Shown piece by piece: positions 23,839 through 33,004 of a stretch of DNA of 64,000 nucleotides. The position numbers and the translations under genes were made by a program. The stretch's first letter is position 1. Each line of letters starts with the position of its first letter. Under the pieces are notes generated by a model, which saw only the letters and a program-made list of their open reading frames with translations, did no database searches and was not told the origin of the DNA. Origin of the DNA: Clostridium sp. (lineage in GTDB: Bacteria > Bacillota > Clostridia > Lachnospirales > Lachnospiraceae); the NCBI GenBank assembly GCA_023664325.1, contig JAMPFS010000008.1:1-64000 (forward strand), read 5' to 3'.

Positions 23839-23940
23839 ATGGGTAACAATTCTATTTTATTATCATATTCATTAGCGGCACTGGCAGGTATCTTCTTTAT
23901 CAAGGGACTCGCCATCCTGTCTGTTGGAAGGGGGAATTAA
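23839..23940 (+). CDS. 33-residue membrane micropeptide
   Basis: ATG 23839 to TAA 23940 encodes 33 residues, mostly one hydrophobic helix (SILLSYSLAALAGIFFIKGL). A GAAAGGAG site lies upstream and the next ORF starts 1 nt after it, so it fits a compact operon of tiny membrane proteins. Confidence 0.5.
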   Translation: MGNNSILLSYSLAALAGIFFIKGLAILSVGRGN

Positions 23941-23941
23941 G

Positions 23942-24103
23942 ATGGAGAATTTTGAGGCTTTTATTGCCATGCTTGATTATTCCCTCGACACCAAAAGGAA
24001 ACGGCATATCGCAGGAGGAATATTTTTAAGTATTTCGCTGCTTTTTGGCGGCTTTGCGTTTACCGCAATGACTTTGAAACAGGAGGAAAATAAAGATGAG
24101 TAA
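23942..24103 (+). CDS. 53-residue membrane protein
   Basis: ATG 23942 follows GGAAGGGGG and encodes 53 residues with a charged N-terminal half (DYSLDTKRKRHIAGG) and one membrane helix (IFLSISLLFGGFAFTAM). Its end overlaps the next start by 8 nt. Confidence 0.5.
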   Translation: MENFEAFIAMLDYSLDTKRKRHIAGGIFLSISLLFGGFAFTAMTLKQEENKDE

Positions 24104-24683
24104 GATAGGAAGTTTGTTTATATTTGCTGCCGGGGCTGCTTTTGGTTCGTTTGCTACATGGAAATTGCTGAAAGATAAATACGAACAGATTGCGCAGGAT
24201 GAGATTGATTCGGTAAAAGAAGTGTTTGCTAAGAAAGAGGGTTCCGATAACGAGGAATCCACTCTGGCAGAGGAAAGCGAATACAATGAGAAGCCGAACA
24301 TCATTGAATATGCGGCAAAATTGCAGGAAAACGGATACACGAATTATTCGGATTCCGAAAACAAAGAAAGCGTACATAAGGAGGATGGCAACGCCGTGGA
24401 GAAACCATATGTAATCTCGCCGGATGAGTTTGGCGAGTTCGGGGAATATGATACGGTCAGTTTGACATATTATGCTGACCGGGTGCTGGCTGATGATAAC
24501 GATGATGTTATTGAAGATGTGGATGATATTGTCGGGACTGAGTCGCTGACTCACTTTGGTGAGTATGAGGATGATTCTGTATTTGTCAGAAATGACAAGA
24601 TGAAGTGTGATTTCGAGATTCTTCTCGACCAGAGAAATTTCTCAGATGTCCGGGCAGGTAACCAACATCCTATGGAGGAATAA
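24096..24683 (+). CDS. Membrane-anchored acidic phage protein
   Basis: A 195-residue protein with an N-terminal membrane helix (IGSLFIFAAGAAFGSFATW) and a long acidic cytoplasmic or external part (many Asp/Glu, e.g. DDNDDVIEDVDDIVG). The C-terminus overlaps the following gene by one base (ATGGAGGAATAATGG). This anchored acidic type is seen in other Clostridia phages; function unknown. Confidence 0.55.
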   Translation: MSKIGSLFIFAAGAAFGSFATWKLLKDKYEQIAQDEIDSVKEVFAKKEGSDNEESTLAEESEYNEKPNIIEYAAKLQENGYTNYSDSENKESVHKEDGNAVEKPYVISPDEFGEFGEYDTVSLTYYADRVLADDNDDVIEDVDDIVGTESLTHFGEYEDDSVFVRNDKMKCDFEILLDQRNFSDVRAGNQHPMEE

Positions 24684-25225
24684 TGGGTAGAGACGAGATA
24701 ATCAACGAATATTTTGAATGGATATGTGGATGGGTATGCGACAGTAAATACTCCAAACGTGTATCCTATCGGAAATTATTGATGTGTCTGCACAACATTG
24801 AATTTACATATTTGATTCCCGAAGACGGAAATAGGGCGATTGACGGCTGTGATTTAAGACAGCGGTTTTCTGATGAAAACGGTTTCAGTGGTTCGTTAGA
24901 CGGTGTTCTGGATGGTCCATGCAGCGTTCTGGAAATGATGATTGCTTTATGCATCCGCTGTGAAGAACAAATCATGGATGATCCAGACATCGGGAATCGC
25001 ACAGGGCAATGGTTCTGGGACATGATTGTAAGTCTTGGAGTGGGTTCAATGACGGATAGCCGTTTTGATAAGGATTTTGTCATGGAGCGGATACAATGTT
25101 TTCTAAATCGTGATTATCAAAAAGATGGTTCAGGAGGGCTATTCACTATAAAAAGATGCAGGCGAGATTTAAGGAATGTCGAGATATGGTATCAAATGTG
25201 CTGGTATCTTGACAGTGTTTTGTAG
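24683..25225 (+). CDS. Conserved phage protein of unknown function
   Basis: A 180-residue protein with a helical N-terminus, a central region SVLEMMIALCIRCEEQIMDD, and a C-terminal GGLFTIKRCRRDLRNVEIWYQM segment that recurs in phages of Clostridia. There are no catalytic motifs. Overlap with the gene before indicates co-translation. Confidence 0.55.
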   Translation: MGRDEIINEYFEWICGWVCDSKYSKRVSYRKLLMCLHNIEFTYLIPEDGNRAIDGCDLRQRFSDENGFSGSLDGVLDGPCSVLEMMIALCIRCEEQIMDDPDIGNRTGQWFWDMIVSLGVGSMTDSRFDKDFVMERIQCFLNRDYQKDGSGGLFTIKRCRRDLRNVEIWYQMCWYLDSVL

Positions 25226-25239
25226 GAGGTAAAGATAAA

Positions 25240-25443
25240 ATGTCTAATATGGGCATTTTTCAACTGTTTAAGAAAATGTTTCCAGAGTTTGCTGCGGACG
25301 CCAAGGCGTGGTATCCAAGCAATGTGCAGAAAAATTCTATCCGCATCTGCATGACGTCTGGGCAGGAACTGATATTTACATATAACAGCCAAAACAGTTG
25401 GGAATTGAAAACCAAGTTATTAAGAACAGGAGGCAAAAAATAA
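25240..25443 (+). CDS. Small conserved phage protein
   Basis: A 67-residue protein (MGIFQLFKKMFPEFA...QNSIRICMTSGQELIF region) of the kind found beside the preceding gene in related phages. AGGAGG precedes its ATG; its stop overlaps the next start. Confidence 0.55.
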   Translation: MSNMGIFQLFKKMFPEFAADAKAWYPSNVQKNSIRICMTSGQELIFTYNSQNSWELKTKLLRTGGKK

Positions 25444-25679
25444 TGGATAGAATGTTGAATTATATTTTCGGAAGTTTAAGCACGTCCGAGGAAGCTATCA
25501 GAAGAATAAACCGTAGGCTGGGAAAGCAGGGGACCATTAACGGATGGCTGCTTGGCCTTTATATTGGCGGTTTGGTATATTCATCCGGTGTCAACATGAA
25601 ATGCAGAGCGCAGGAAATCAAGATTAAGGAGTTAGAGGAACGTCTTTTGGTTCTCGAATCCGAAGAAGAGAAAGGATAA
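25443..25679 (+). CDS. Membrane/coiled-coil phage protein
   Basis: A 78-residue protein with a basic N-terminal segment, a hydrophobic stretch (GWLLGLYIGGLVYSSGV) and a C-terminal coiled coil (AQEIKIKELEERLLVLESEEE). ATG 25443 has GGAGG upstream and overlaps the previous stop; the longer frame from 25398 is rejected. It could anchor the replication complex encoded next to it, but that is inference from position. Confidence 0.55.
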   Translation: MDRMLNYIFGSLSTSEEAIRRINRRLGKQGTINGWLLGLYIGGLVYSSGVNMKCRAQEIKIKELEERLLVLESEEEKG

Positions 25680-25688
25680 TGAAACAGC

Positions 25689-28600
25689 ATGGTCGACTTT
25701 TTTTTGGTTTCTACAAAACCCACAAAGCGTGGTACCGTAGAAATTTACCCTAAATTTATTATCAAAAAAAGCTCCGATCTGATGATTCGAGGCGGTGATT
25801 TCTATGCTATCTGGATTGAGGAACTTGGTCTGTGGTCTACGGACGAACAGGATGTATTACAGATTATAGACCGCGAGCTTGATAGGTATGCTGAGGAAAA
25901 CCGCCATAAGTTTGACGCAGATATTAAGGTTTTGCACATGTGGGATTCTGAAAATGGAATGATAGATCGCTGGCATAAATATTGCAAGAAAGACATGCGT
26001 GATGATTTTCATATGTTGGATGAAAAGCTTATATTTTCAAACATAGAAACCACTAAAAAAGATTATGCGAGCAAAAGACTTTCTTATCCTTTGGAGGCGG
26101 GCGATTTATCAGCATATGAAACGCTCATGTCCACTTTATATTCTCCCGAAGAGAGACACAAAATAGAGTGGGCTATCGGTTCCATCGTATCTGGTGATTC
26201 TAAGAAACTGCAAAAATTCATGGTTCTATATGGTGCTGCCGGAACGGGTAAGTCAACGGTATTGAATGTCATTCAGAAGTTATTCGATGGATATTATTCC
26301 GTATTTGATGCAAAGGCTCTTGGTTCGGCAAGCAATTCGTTTGCACTGGAGGCTTTTAAGACAAACCCGCTGGTTGCCATACAACATGACGGTGACTTGA
26401 GCAGGATTGAAGATAACACCAGACTGAACAGTCTTGTTTCCCATGAGTGGATGACAGTAAATGAAAAATTCAAATCCACATACACAAACCGTTTCAAATG
26501 TTTCCTGTTTATGGGTACAAATAAGCCGGTAAAAATTACGGACGCAAAGTCAGGCTTGATAAGGAGACTGATTGACGTATCGCCGTCCGGTCAGAAATTA
26601 AGTCCGAAGGAATATAAGAGCATTGTGAAACAGGTGGATTTTGAACTGGGGGCTATCGCTTACCATTGTCAGGACGTATATTTGGATAATCCGGGATATT
26701 ATGACGACTATGTACCTGTTGCAATGCTCGGCGCATCCAATGACTTCTACAATTTTATCATGGACTCTTATCCTGTTTTCAAGAAAGAAGATGGGACAAC
26801 TTTGAAAGCCGCCTGGGAGATGTACAAGACATATTGTGAAGATGCGAAGGTCACATTTCCATATTCACAGAGAATCTTTAAAGAGGAGCTTAAAAATTAT
26901 TTCTGGGATCATAAAGACCGGTTCGATTTCGGAGACGGTACGAGGGTTCGTAACTATTATTCTGGTTTCCGGACAGATAAATTCGAGGAACAGATATACA
27001 GTAAAAAAAAAGACAAAAAATCGGAGCCATATCGTATCGACTTCAAAGAGCAGGATTCTATATTTGACAAGGAATGCCATGATTTGCCGGCTCAATATGC
27101 GACGGAGAAAGGAACGCCCAGCAAGAAATGGGATAAGATTCACACTCTTTTAGCCGGTATTGATACAAGCAGGGTGCATTATGTCAAAGTCCCGGAAAAT
27201 CATATTGTAATCGATTTTGATATTTCCGACGAAAATGGTGAAAAATCATACGAACGGAATATCGAGGCAGCAAGTAAATGGCCGCCAACATATTCGGAGC
27301 TTAGCAAAAGCGGGAACGGAATACACCTGCATTATATTTATACAGGTGATCCAGCCATGTTGAGCAGAGTATATGACGACCACATTGAGGTAAAGGTGTT
27401 CACCGGCAATAGTTCATTAAGACGGAAATTGTCTAAATGTAACGATTTGCCAATCGCAACTATTAGCTCAGGGTTACCACTGAAAGGAGAAAAAAGTATG
27501 GTCAACTTTGACAGCGTTAAAAGCGAAAAAGGGCTTAGAACACTGATAAAACGAAATCTGAACAAAGAGATTCATCCAGCAACTAAGCCCAGTATTGACT
27601 TCATATACAAGATACTCGAAGATGCTTATTCGAGCGATTTGAATTATGACGTCACAGATATGAGGAATGCTGTTCTGGCATTTGCAGCAAGCAGTACCAA
27701 TCAGGCGGATTATTGCATTAAACTGGTAAACAAAATGCAGTTCAAGTCAGAGGAAGCGTCTGTTTCTAAAAATAACGATGATGCCAAAATAGTATTTTAT
27801 GACGTTGAGGTTTTTCCTAACCTGTTTCTTGTAAACTGGAAAATCCGCGGGGAGGGAAAACCGGTTGTACGAATGATTAACCCGACACCGACTGAAATCG
27901 AGGAGCTTCTTCGGTTCCGTTTGGTGGGATTTAACTGCCGGAGATATGACAACCACATGTTATATGCCAGATTGATGGGGTACAGTAATGAACAGTTGTA
28001 TAACTTATCCCAGAAGATTATCAACGGCAGTCCAAATTGTTTCTTTGGCGAAGCTTACAACATTTCCTACACTGATATTTATGATTTTGCATCGGCAGGA
28101 AATAAGAAAAGTCTGAAAAAACTGGAAATCGAAATGGGAATCCATCATCAGGAATTGGGTCTGCCATGGGATGAGCCTGTTCCGGAAGAAAAATGGATAC
28201 AGGTGGCTGAATATTGTGATAACGATGTTATTGCTACAGAGGCTGCGTTTGACTATCTGTCTGCGGATTGGACTGCAAGGCAGATTCTGGCAGATTTAGC
28301 AGACGGTTCGGTCAATGACACCACTAATTCATTGACAACTAAAATTATATTTGGTAATAACCGAAAGCCGCAGGACCAATTTAATTACCGCGATTTATCG
28401 CAGCCTGTAAAACATTTGGATGCTGACACCCATAGCTTTCTCAAAAAGTCATGCCCTGAGATGATGGCTCAGACTCATGGGAAGGATAACAGTCTGCTTC
28501 CTTATTTTCCGGGATATAAATTTGAAAAAGGTGTATCAACATATCGTGGAGAGGAAGTTGGAGAAGGCGGTTATGTGTATGCTGAACCGGGAATGCATGG

Positions 28601-29885
28601 AAATGTGGCACTGTTGGATATTGCGTCTATGCATCCTCATAGTGTTATTGCAGAGGTTCTGTTTGGTGCTAAATTTACAAAGAGGTTTAAGGAGATTGTG
28701 GATGGCAGGGTAACAATCAAGCATGAAGCATGGGATGAAGTCAACAAAATGCTTGACGGCAAGCTTACGCCGTATATCCAGAAAGTGCTGGATGGCGAGA
28801 TGACGTCAAAACAGTTGGCAAACGCACTGAAGACGGCTATCAATTCTGTATATGGCCTGACTTCGGCTACATTTGAGAACCCGTTCCGTGACAAGAGAAA
28901 CATTGACAATATCGTGGCCAAGAGAGGTGCGTTGTTCATGATTGATCTTAAGCATGAAGTGCAGGAACGCGGGTTTACGGTTGCCCACATTAAGACAGAT
29001 TCCATCAAGATACCGGATGCCACTCCTGAAATTATCCAGTTTGTTATGGACTTTGGTAAAAAGTACGGATACACATTTGAACACGAGGCTACATACGACA
29101 GAATGTGTCTTGTAAATGATGCGGTGTACATTGCCAAGTACAAGGACAGCGGTGAATGGACTGCTACTGGGACACAATTTCAGATTCCTTATGTATTTAA
29201 GAAGCTGTTTAGCAGAGAGAATATCACATTTGATGATATGTGTGAGACAAAATCTGTTAGCAGCTCTTTATATTTGGATATGAATGAGGGTTATCCGGAT
29301 GTAAGTAAGCTGGAAAAGGAACTGTCAAAGTTTGAAAGCGACTATAAAAAGGGATTGCTTTCTGACACCACATTTGAAGCAAGCTGTGAGGAAATCGTTC
29401 CGCAGATTGCAGAGGGACATAACTATCGTTTCATCGGTAAAGTAGGTCAGTTCTGCCCGATCAAAGACGGATGCGGCGGAGGACTTCTTATGCGTGAGAA
29501 AGGCGGTAAGTATTACGCTGCTACCGGCTCTAAAGGATTCCGCTGGCTTGAATCCGAGATGGTTCGGGAACTTGAAAAGGAAAATGACATAGACCGGTCT
29601 TATTATGACAAACTGGTTGATGATGCGGTAAAGACTATTTCCGAATATGGAGATTTTGAATGGTTTGTTTCGGATGACCCATATATTGGTCCATTAGGAG
29701 CAAACGATTCGGATATTGACTGCGAACCAAAAGACTGGAAAGTTCCTTGCGGCGATGGTAAGTATGAAACCTGTTTTGACTGTCCGCATTTTAATGAAGA
29801 CAGTTTCCACATGGACTGCGGATTGAATTATGATATTTCGGATTTTTTGATAAAGACGCCGATGAATCCGCCAACAACTAAATAA
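25689..29885 (+). CDS. SF3 helicase - AEP primase-like - family B DNA polymerase fusion
   Basis: A 1398-residue replisome protein. Residues about 130-400 form a D5/SF3 helicase with Walker A GAAGTGKST (about 181). Residues about 480-600 look like an archaeo-eukaryotic primase core: DFDISD (about 509), SGNGIHLHY (about 541) and IEVKVFTG. From about 700 a family B polymerase follows: exonuclease FYDVEVFPN (about 703), GFNCRRYDNHML and YCDNDVIAT, then motif A DIASMHP (about 977), motif B KTAINSVYG (about 1048) and motif C IKTDS (about 1102). Motif C keeps the essential second Asp but has Lys for the first. Helicase-before-primase order is the reverse of usual PrimPol-helicase fusions. Confidence 0.85.
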   Translation: MVDFFLVSTKPTKRGTVEIYPKFIIKKSSDLMIRGGDFYAIWIEELGLWSTDEQDVLQIIDRELDRYAEENRHKFDADIKVLHMWDSENGMIDRWHKYCKKDMRDDFHMLDEKLIFSNIETTKKDYASKRLSYPLEAGDLSAYETLMSTLYSPEERHKIEWAIGSIVSGDSKKLQKFMVLYGAAGTGKSTVLNVIQKLFDGYYSVFDAKALGSASNSFALEAFKTNPLVAIQHDGDLSRIEDNTRLNSLVSHEWMTVNEKFKSTYTNRFKCFLFMGTNKPVKITDAKSGLIRRLIDVSPSGQKLSPKEYKSIVKQVDFELGAIAYHCQDVYLDNPGYYDDYVPVAMLGASNDFYNFIMDSYPVFKKEDGTTLKAAWEMYKTYCEDAKVTFPYSQRIFKEELKNYFWDHKDRFDFGDGTRVRNYYSGFRTDKFEEQIYSKKKDKKSEPYRIDFKEQDSIFDKECHDLPAQYATEKGTPSKKWDKIHTLLAGIDTSRVHYVKVPENHIVIDFDISDENGEKSYERNIEAASKWPPTYSELSKSGNGIHLHYIYTGDPAMLSRVYDDHIEVKVFTGNSSLRRKLSKCNDLPIATISSGLPLKGEKSMVNFDSVKSEKGLRTLIKRNLNKEIHPATKPSIDFIYKILEDAYSSDLNYDVTDMRNAVLAFAASSTNQADYCIKLVNKMQFKSEEASVSKNNDDAKIVFYDVEVFPNLFLVNWKIRGEGKPVVRMINPTPTEIEELLRFRLVGFNCRRYDNHMLYARLMGYSNEQLYNLSQKIINGSPNCFFGEAYNISYTDIYDFASAGNKKSLKKLEIEMGIHHQELGLPWDEPVPEEKWIQVAEYCDNDVIATEAAFDYLSADWTARQILADLADGSVNDTTNSLTTKIIFGNNRKPQDQFNYRDLSQPVKHLDADTHSFLKKSCPEMMAQTHGKDNSLLPYFPGYKFEKGVSTYRGEEVGEGGYVYAEPGMHGNVALLDIASMHPHSVIAEVLFGAKFTKRFKEIVDGRVTIKHEAWDEVNKMLDGKLTPYIQKVLDGEMTSKQLANALKTAINSVYGLTSATFENPFRDKRNIDNIVAKRGALFMIDLKHEVQERGFTVAHIKTDSIKIPDATPEIIQFVMDFGKKYGYTFEHEATYDRMCLVNDAVYIAKYKDSGEWTATGTQFQIPYVFKKLFSRENITFDDMCETKSVSSSLYLDMNEGYPDVSKLEKELSKFESDYKKGLLSDTTFEASCEEIVPQIAEGHNYRFIGKVGQFCPIKDGCGGGLLMREKGGKYYAATGSKGFRWLESEMVRELEKENDIDRSYYDKLVDDAVKTISEYGDFEWFVSDDPYIGPLGANDSDIDCEPKDWKVPCGDGKYETCFDCPHFNEDSFHMDCGLNYDISDFLIKTPMNPPTTK

Positions 29886-29900
29886 AAAGGAGAGATATTC

Positions 29901-30386
29901 ATGAGTAAGAACGTAAAAAACATTGTTATTGAAAATGCGAGAATTATGTTTCGTAATTTTGCAGGAAGAGAGACAAAGTATAACCGTGCGGGAGACCGTA
30001 ATTTCTGTGTAATCATTGAAGATGTAGATATGGCGCAGGAATTGGCAGAGGATGGCTGGAACGTAAGAATTCTTCAGCCAAGAGATGAAGGCGATGAACC
30101 AAGGCATTATATTCAGGTTGCTGTGAGGTTTGACGTCTTCCCACCAAAAATAATCATGGTTACAAGGAGAACAAAGACACCGCTCGATGATGAGTCCATT
30201 GATACTTTGGATTTTGCCGAAATCAGGAATGTTGATTTAACTATCCGTCCGCATGAATGGGAAGTCAATGGAAAAACTGGAATAAAGGCTTATGTCAAAA
30301 CGATGTATGTAACCATTGAAGAAGATGAGTTTGCCGATAAGTATGCAGAGATGGAGGGACCGGAGGAAGAAGTTCCGTTTAAGTAA
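29901..30386 (+). CDS. Phage single-stranded DNA-binding protein-like
   Basis: A 161-residue protein with OB-fold-like beta pattern (RNFCVIIEDVDMAQELAEDGWNVRIL, HYIQVAVRF, IKAYVKTMYVTI) and an acidic C-terminus ending EGPEEEVPFK, which recalls the DDDIPF partner-binding tip of SSB proteins. It sits directly after the polymerase fusion. I place it with the phage SSB-like proteins by these features and position; direct homology was not testable. Confidence 0.65.
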   Translation: MSKNVKNIVIENARIMFRNFAGRETKYNRAGDRNFCVIIEDVDMAQELAEDGWNVRILQPRDEGDEPRHYIQVAVRFDVFPPKIIMVTRRTKTPLDDESIDTLDFAEIRNVDLTIRPHEWEVNGKTGIKAYVKTMYVTIEEDEFADKYAEMEGPEEEVPFK

Positions 30387-30394
30387 ATTTGTTT

Positions 30395-30436
30395 ATATTG
30401 TAAGGGGCTGGTGTCTGCACAGATACTGGTCCTTTA
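30395..30436 (+). terminator. Possible terminator/attenuator
   Basis: GGGGCTGGTGTC and GATACTGGTCC can pair imperfectly around TGCACA and are followed by TTTATATTTT. It lies between the SSB-like and HAD genes and may reduce downstream transcription. Confidence 0.45.
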
Positions 30437-30456
30437 TATTTTGAAAGGAGATAAAA

Positions 30457-30816
30457 ATGGGTTTTAATTACAAAATCATTGCGGTAGACTTTGACGGCAC
30501 TTTATGTGAAAACAAATGGCCGGAAATTGGAGCCGCTAATGAAGATTTATTTGCATATTTACATAGCCAGAGAAGAGCTGGCGCTAAGATTATTCTTTGG
30601 ACGAATCGGGTGGACGAAAGACTTGATGAGGCTGTGGAATGGTGCTGGAAGCAGGGGTTGATATTTGACTGTGTAAATGAAAATCTGCCGGATGTCATTA
30701 AAGAATTTGGCAGCGATACGAGAAAGGTGTTTGCACACGAGTACATTGATGACAGGATGCATAACGGGTTTAAATTGCCTTTTGAAAATGCGTCGGGGAA
30801 AGAAAGCGGTGATTAG
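30457..30816 (+). CDS. HAD-like hydrolase, BT0820 type
   Basis: A 119-residue protein with HAD motif I (VDFDGTLCENKWPEIG), motif II (IILWTNR) and an Asp pair near the end (YIDDRMHN). This short BT0820-type HAD often occurs in phages and probably dephosphorylates a nucleotide or end. GAAAGGAG precedes it. Its stop directly abuts the next start. Confidence 0.75.
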   Translation: MGFNYKIIAVDFDGTLCENKWPEIGAANEDLFAYLHSQRRAGAKIILWTNRVDERLDEAVEWCWKQGLIFDCVNENLPDVIKEFGSDTRKVFAHEYIDDRMHNGFKLPFENASGKESGD

Positions 30817-32073
30817 ATGGCAGGAATAACACTGTTCGACTATCAGCAGGAAGCCATAAATAACATGAAAAACGGATGTATTTTATGTGGCGGTGTGGGT
30901 TCTGGAAAGTCATTGACAGCTCTGTCTTATTACTATCTAAAAAATGATGGTGAGCCATCCACATTGCTTGGCGGGGACTATATAACAATGGGTGATCCGC
31001 CAAAGGATTTATATATCATCACAACTGCAAGAAAACGTGACACTTTGGAGTGGGATAAAGAACTGATCCCTTTTCTGCTGTCCAAAGACCCGGAAAACAA
31101 TTTATATTCTAACAAGGTTGTCATCGACTCATGGAATAACATAGGGAAGTATTCTGAGGTTAGGGATGCTTTCTTTATATTTGATGAGCAGCGGGTTGTT
31201 GGAAGCGGTGCGTGGGTAAAAGCGTTCCTGAAGATATGCAAGTCGAATGAGTGGATTCTGCTCAGTGCTACGCCTGGAGATACATGGATGGATTATGTCC
31301 CGGTGTTTGTGGCGAATGGGTTCTACAAAAACCGCTCTGAATTTGTCCGTGAGCATATTGTTTATTCGAGGTTTTCTAAGTTCCCTAAAGTGGACAGATA
31401 TCTCAATACGGGCAGATTGATACGGCTTAGAAATTCTATTCTTGTGAATATGGATTTTGACAGACAAACGGTATCACACCACGAAGATGTTTATGTTTCT
31501 TATGATGTTCCAAAGTATAAAAATATTATGAAAAGGCGATGGGACATATGGGACAATGAACCGATAGAAAATGCTGGTGAACTCTGCTATTGTCTGCGAA
31601 AAGCTGTAAATTCTGATTCCAGCAGAGTTGTCGCGTTGATGGAGATATTTGAGAAACATCCCAAGCTTATCGTTTTTTACAATTTCGACTATGAATTGGA
31701 AATATTGAAAGGTATCTGTTGGGTAGATCCAGAGGGAAAGTTTGTAGATGTAGAAGTTGCAGAGTGGAACGGACACAGTCACCAGCCCATTCCTGATGCA
31801 GAAAGCTGGGTGTATCTCGTTCAGTACAATGCAGGAGCAGAAGGATGGAATTGCACAAAGACAGATACCATTGTTTTCTACTCACAGAACTACTCCTATA
31901 AGATTGTTACGCAGGCAAGCGGCAGAATAGACAGGCTAAATACGCCTTACACAGATTTATATTATTACCATTTGAAAAGCCGGTCGGGAATTGATTTGGC
32001 TATAAGTAAGGCACTGAAAGAAAAAAAGAAGTTTAATGAAACTGGTTGGTTAAGCAAAATGAGCAAAAATTGA
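30817..32073 (+). CDS. SF2 (DEAD/DEAH-like) helicase
   Basis: A 418-residue ATPase: Q-like YQQEAINNM, motif I GGVGSGKSLTAL (about 24-35), motif II FDEQR, motif III LLSATPGDTW, and motif VI QASGRIDRLNTPY. The layout is that of compact phage SF2 helicases that work in replication or recombination. It starts at the base after the HAD stop. Confidence 0.8.
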   Translation: MAGITLFDYQQEAINNMKNGCILCGGVGSGKSLTALSYYYLKNDGEPSTLLGGDYITMGDPPKDLYIITTARKRDTLEWDKELIPFLLSKDPENNLYSNKVVIDSWNNIGKYSEVRDAFFIFDEQRVVGSGAWVKAFLKICKSNEWILLSATPGDTWMDYVPVFVANGFYKNRSEFVREHIVYSRFSKFPKVDRYLNTGRLIRLRNSILVNMDFDRQTVSHHEDVYVSYDVPKYKNIMKRRWDIWDNEPIENAGELCYCLRKAVNSDSSRVVALMEIFEKHPKLIVFYNFDYELEILKGICWVDPEGKFVDVEVAEWNGHSHQPIPDAESWVYLVQYNAGAEGWNCTKTDTIVFYSQNYSYKIVTQASGRIDRLNTPYTDLYYYHLKSRSGIDLAISKALKEKKKFNETGWLSKMSKN

Positions 32074-32090
32074 AAGGGGAAAAAAGACAT

Positions 32091-32696
32091 ATGAACATCA
32101 CATGCGAGTTTTGTGGCTCTTATATTGATACGGATAGTAGTGGCATTTGTTGTCCGATATGCCACAACGCAATAAATTTTAAAACGCAGGTTCAGAAATT
32201 CAAGCGTGAAATGGAAGAACAAGCAAAAATGCAGCCTAAAAAATTGATTGGAAATATTACAGACGGCTATACGTATGTGGATGCTGTAGACGCTGCAATA
32301 TATGCGGAAGTAGCTGCCTCAAAGAAAAAGGATGAGGAAAAAGCCAATCAAAAAGATGAGGATGCAGTAAAAAGAATGCTTAATGACTTGTTTGGAATTG
32401 GAGGAGATAATATGAACACGAACTATTCAAATATGTATAAAAATGGCAGTCTGTTCGGAATGAATGGGCTGCGTATTAAGAGGGTAATCTTTAATAAACC
32501 CGCTACCATCGTATATTGGGATGATGGAGAGAAAACGGTTGTAAAGTGTAAAGAAGGAGAGCAGTTTGACCCGGAGAAAGGTTTAGCAATGGCAATTTCT
32601 AAAAAGGCACTTGGAAATCGTGGAAATTACTTCAACGAGTTCAAGAAATGGTTGCCGGAGGAAACTGCGGATACGGTATCTCCCAATAACCCCTGA
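32091..32696 (+). CDS. Zinc-ribbon phage protein with conserved C-terminal domain
   Basis: A 201-residue protein with an N-terminal zinc ribbon (CEFCGSYIDTDSSGICCPIC), a charged helical middle, and a C-terminal domain IKRVIFNKPATIVYWDDGEK...FNEFKKWLPEE that occurs alone in many Firmicute phages. ATG 32091 follows GAAAGGGG; the frame opened at 32046 is only its upstream extension over the helicase gene end. Confidence 0.65.
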   Translation: MNITCEFCGSYIDTDSSGICCPICHNAINFKTQVQKFKREMEEQAKMQPKKLIGNITDGYTYVDAVDAAIYAEVAASKKKDEEKANQKDEDAVKRMLNDLFGIGGDNMNTNYSNMYKNGSLFGMNGLRIKRVIFNKPATIVYWDDGEKTVVKCKEGEQFDPEKGLAMAISKKALGNRGNYFNEFKKWLPEETADTVSPNNP

Positions 32697-32720
32697 TTTA
32701 GAATGGGCTAAATTTTGAAG

Positions 32721-32999
32721 TAAAGCTACTGCATCAGAAAGAAATATATTTAAACTGCTACGACCGAGACCGAGGGCTGGATATTTAAAGAGAAGTCTTT
32801 GTATTTCAGTTCTACGTCCCGGTTATATTTTGCGTTTACGATTACAGTGGTACAATAGCATACCCCGACTGTAAGAATCGCGGTGACGGCAATCAAGGGA
32901 TTCTTAAAGTCAAAATTGCTATTTTGCACAGGATCTGTTGCGAGTTGATTTTTATTCATGAAGTATCACCTCCTTGGTGAGTCCGGTGCAGTAGCTTTA
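32721..32999. repeat. 13-bp inverted repeat framing the reverse-strand gene
   Basis: TAAAGCTACTGCA at 32721-32733 is perfectly repeated in inverted orientation at 32987-32999, framing a 253-bp segment that contains the reversed gene. No target-site duplication is visible. The right arm coincides with the expected transcription start of the reverse gene. It could be an invertible cassette, a paired-end transcript or chance. Confidence 0.5.
32750..32959 (-). CDS. Reverse-strand small membrane protein (possible moron)
   Basis: A 69-residue protein with one membrane helix (PLIAVTAILTVGVCYCTTVIV), a short charged region and a beta-like tail. It is the only reverse-strand gene in the phage apart from int. 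It has a superb AAGGAGGTGAT site and its own promoter. Independent expression against the flow of early genes is typical of prophage accessory genes such as superinfection-exclusion proteins, but no homology supports that directly. Confidence 0.65.
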   Translation of the reverse strand: MNKNQLATDPVQNSNFDFKNPLIAVTAILTVGVCYCTTVIVNAKYNRDVELKYKDFSLNIQPSVSVVAV

Positions 33000-33004
33000 T
33001 TATA

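Noticed and set aside
25689..29885. Intein or split in the polymerase fusion
   Set aside because: No intein splicing blocks (N-terminal Cys/Ser block, HN before the junction) were seen; the segments between motifs have family-like lengths.
32721..32999. Miniature insertion sequence
   Set aside because: There is no target-site duplication, and the promoter of the internal gene lies outside the repeats, which argues against a self-contained transposable unit.
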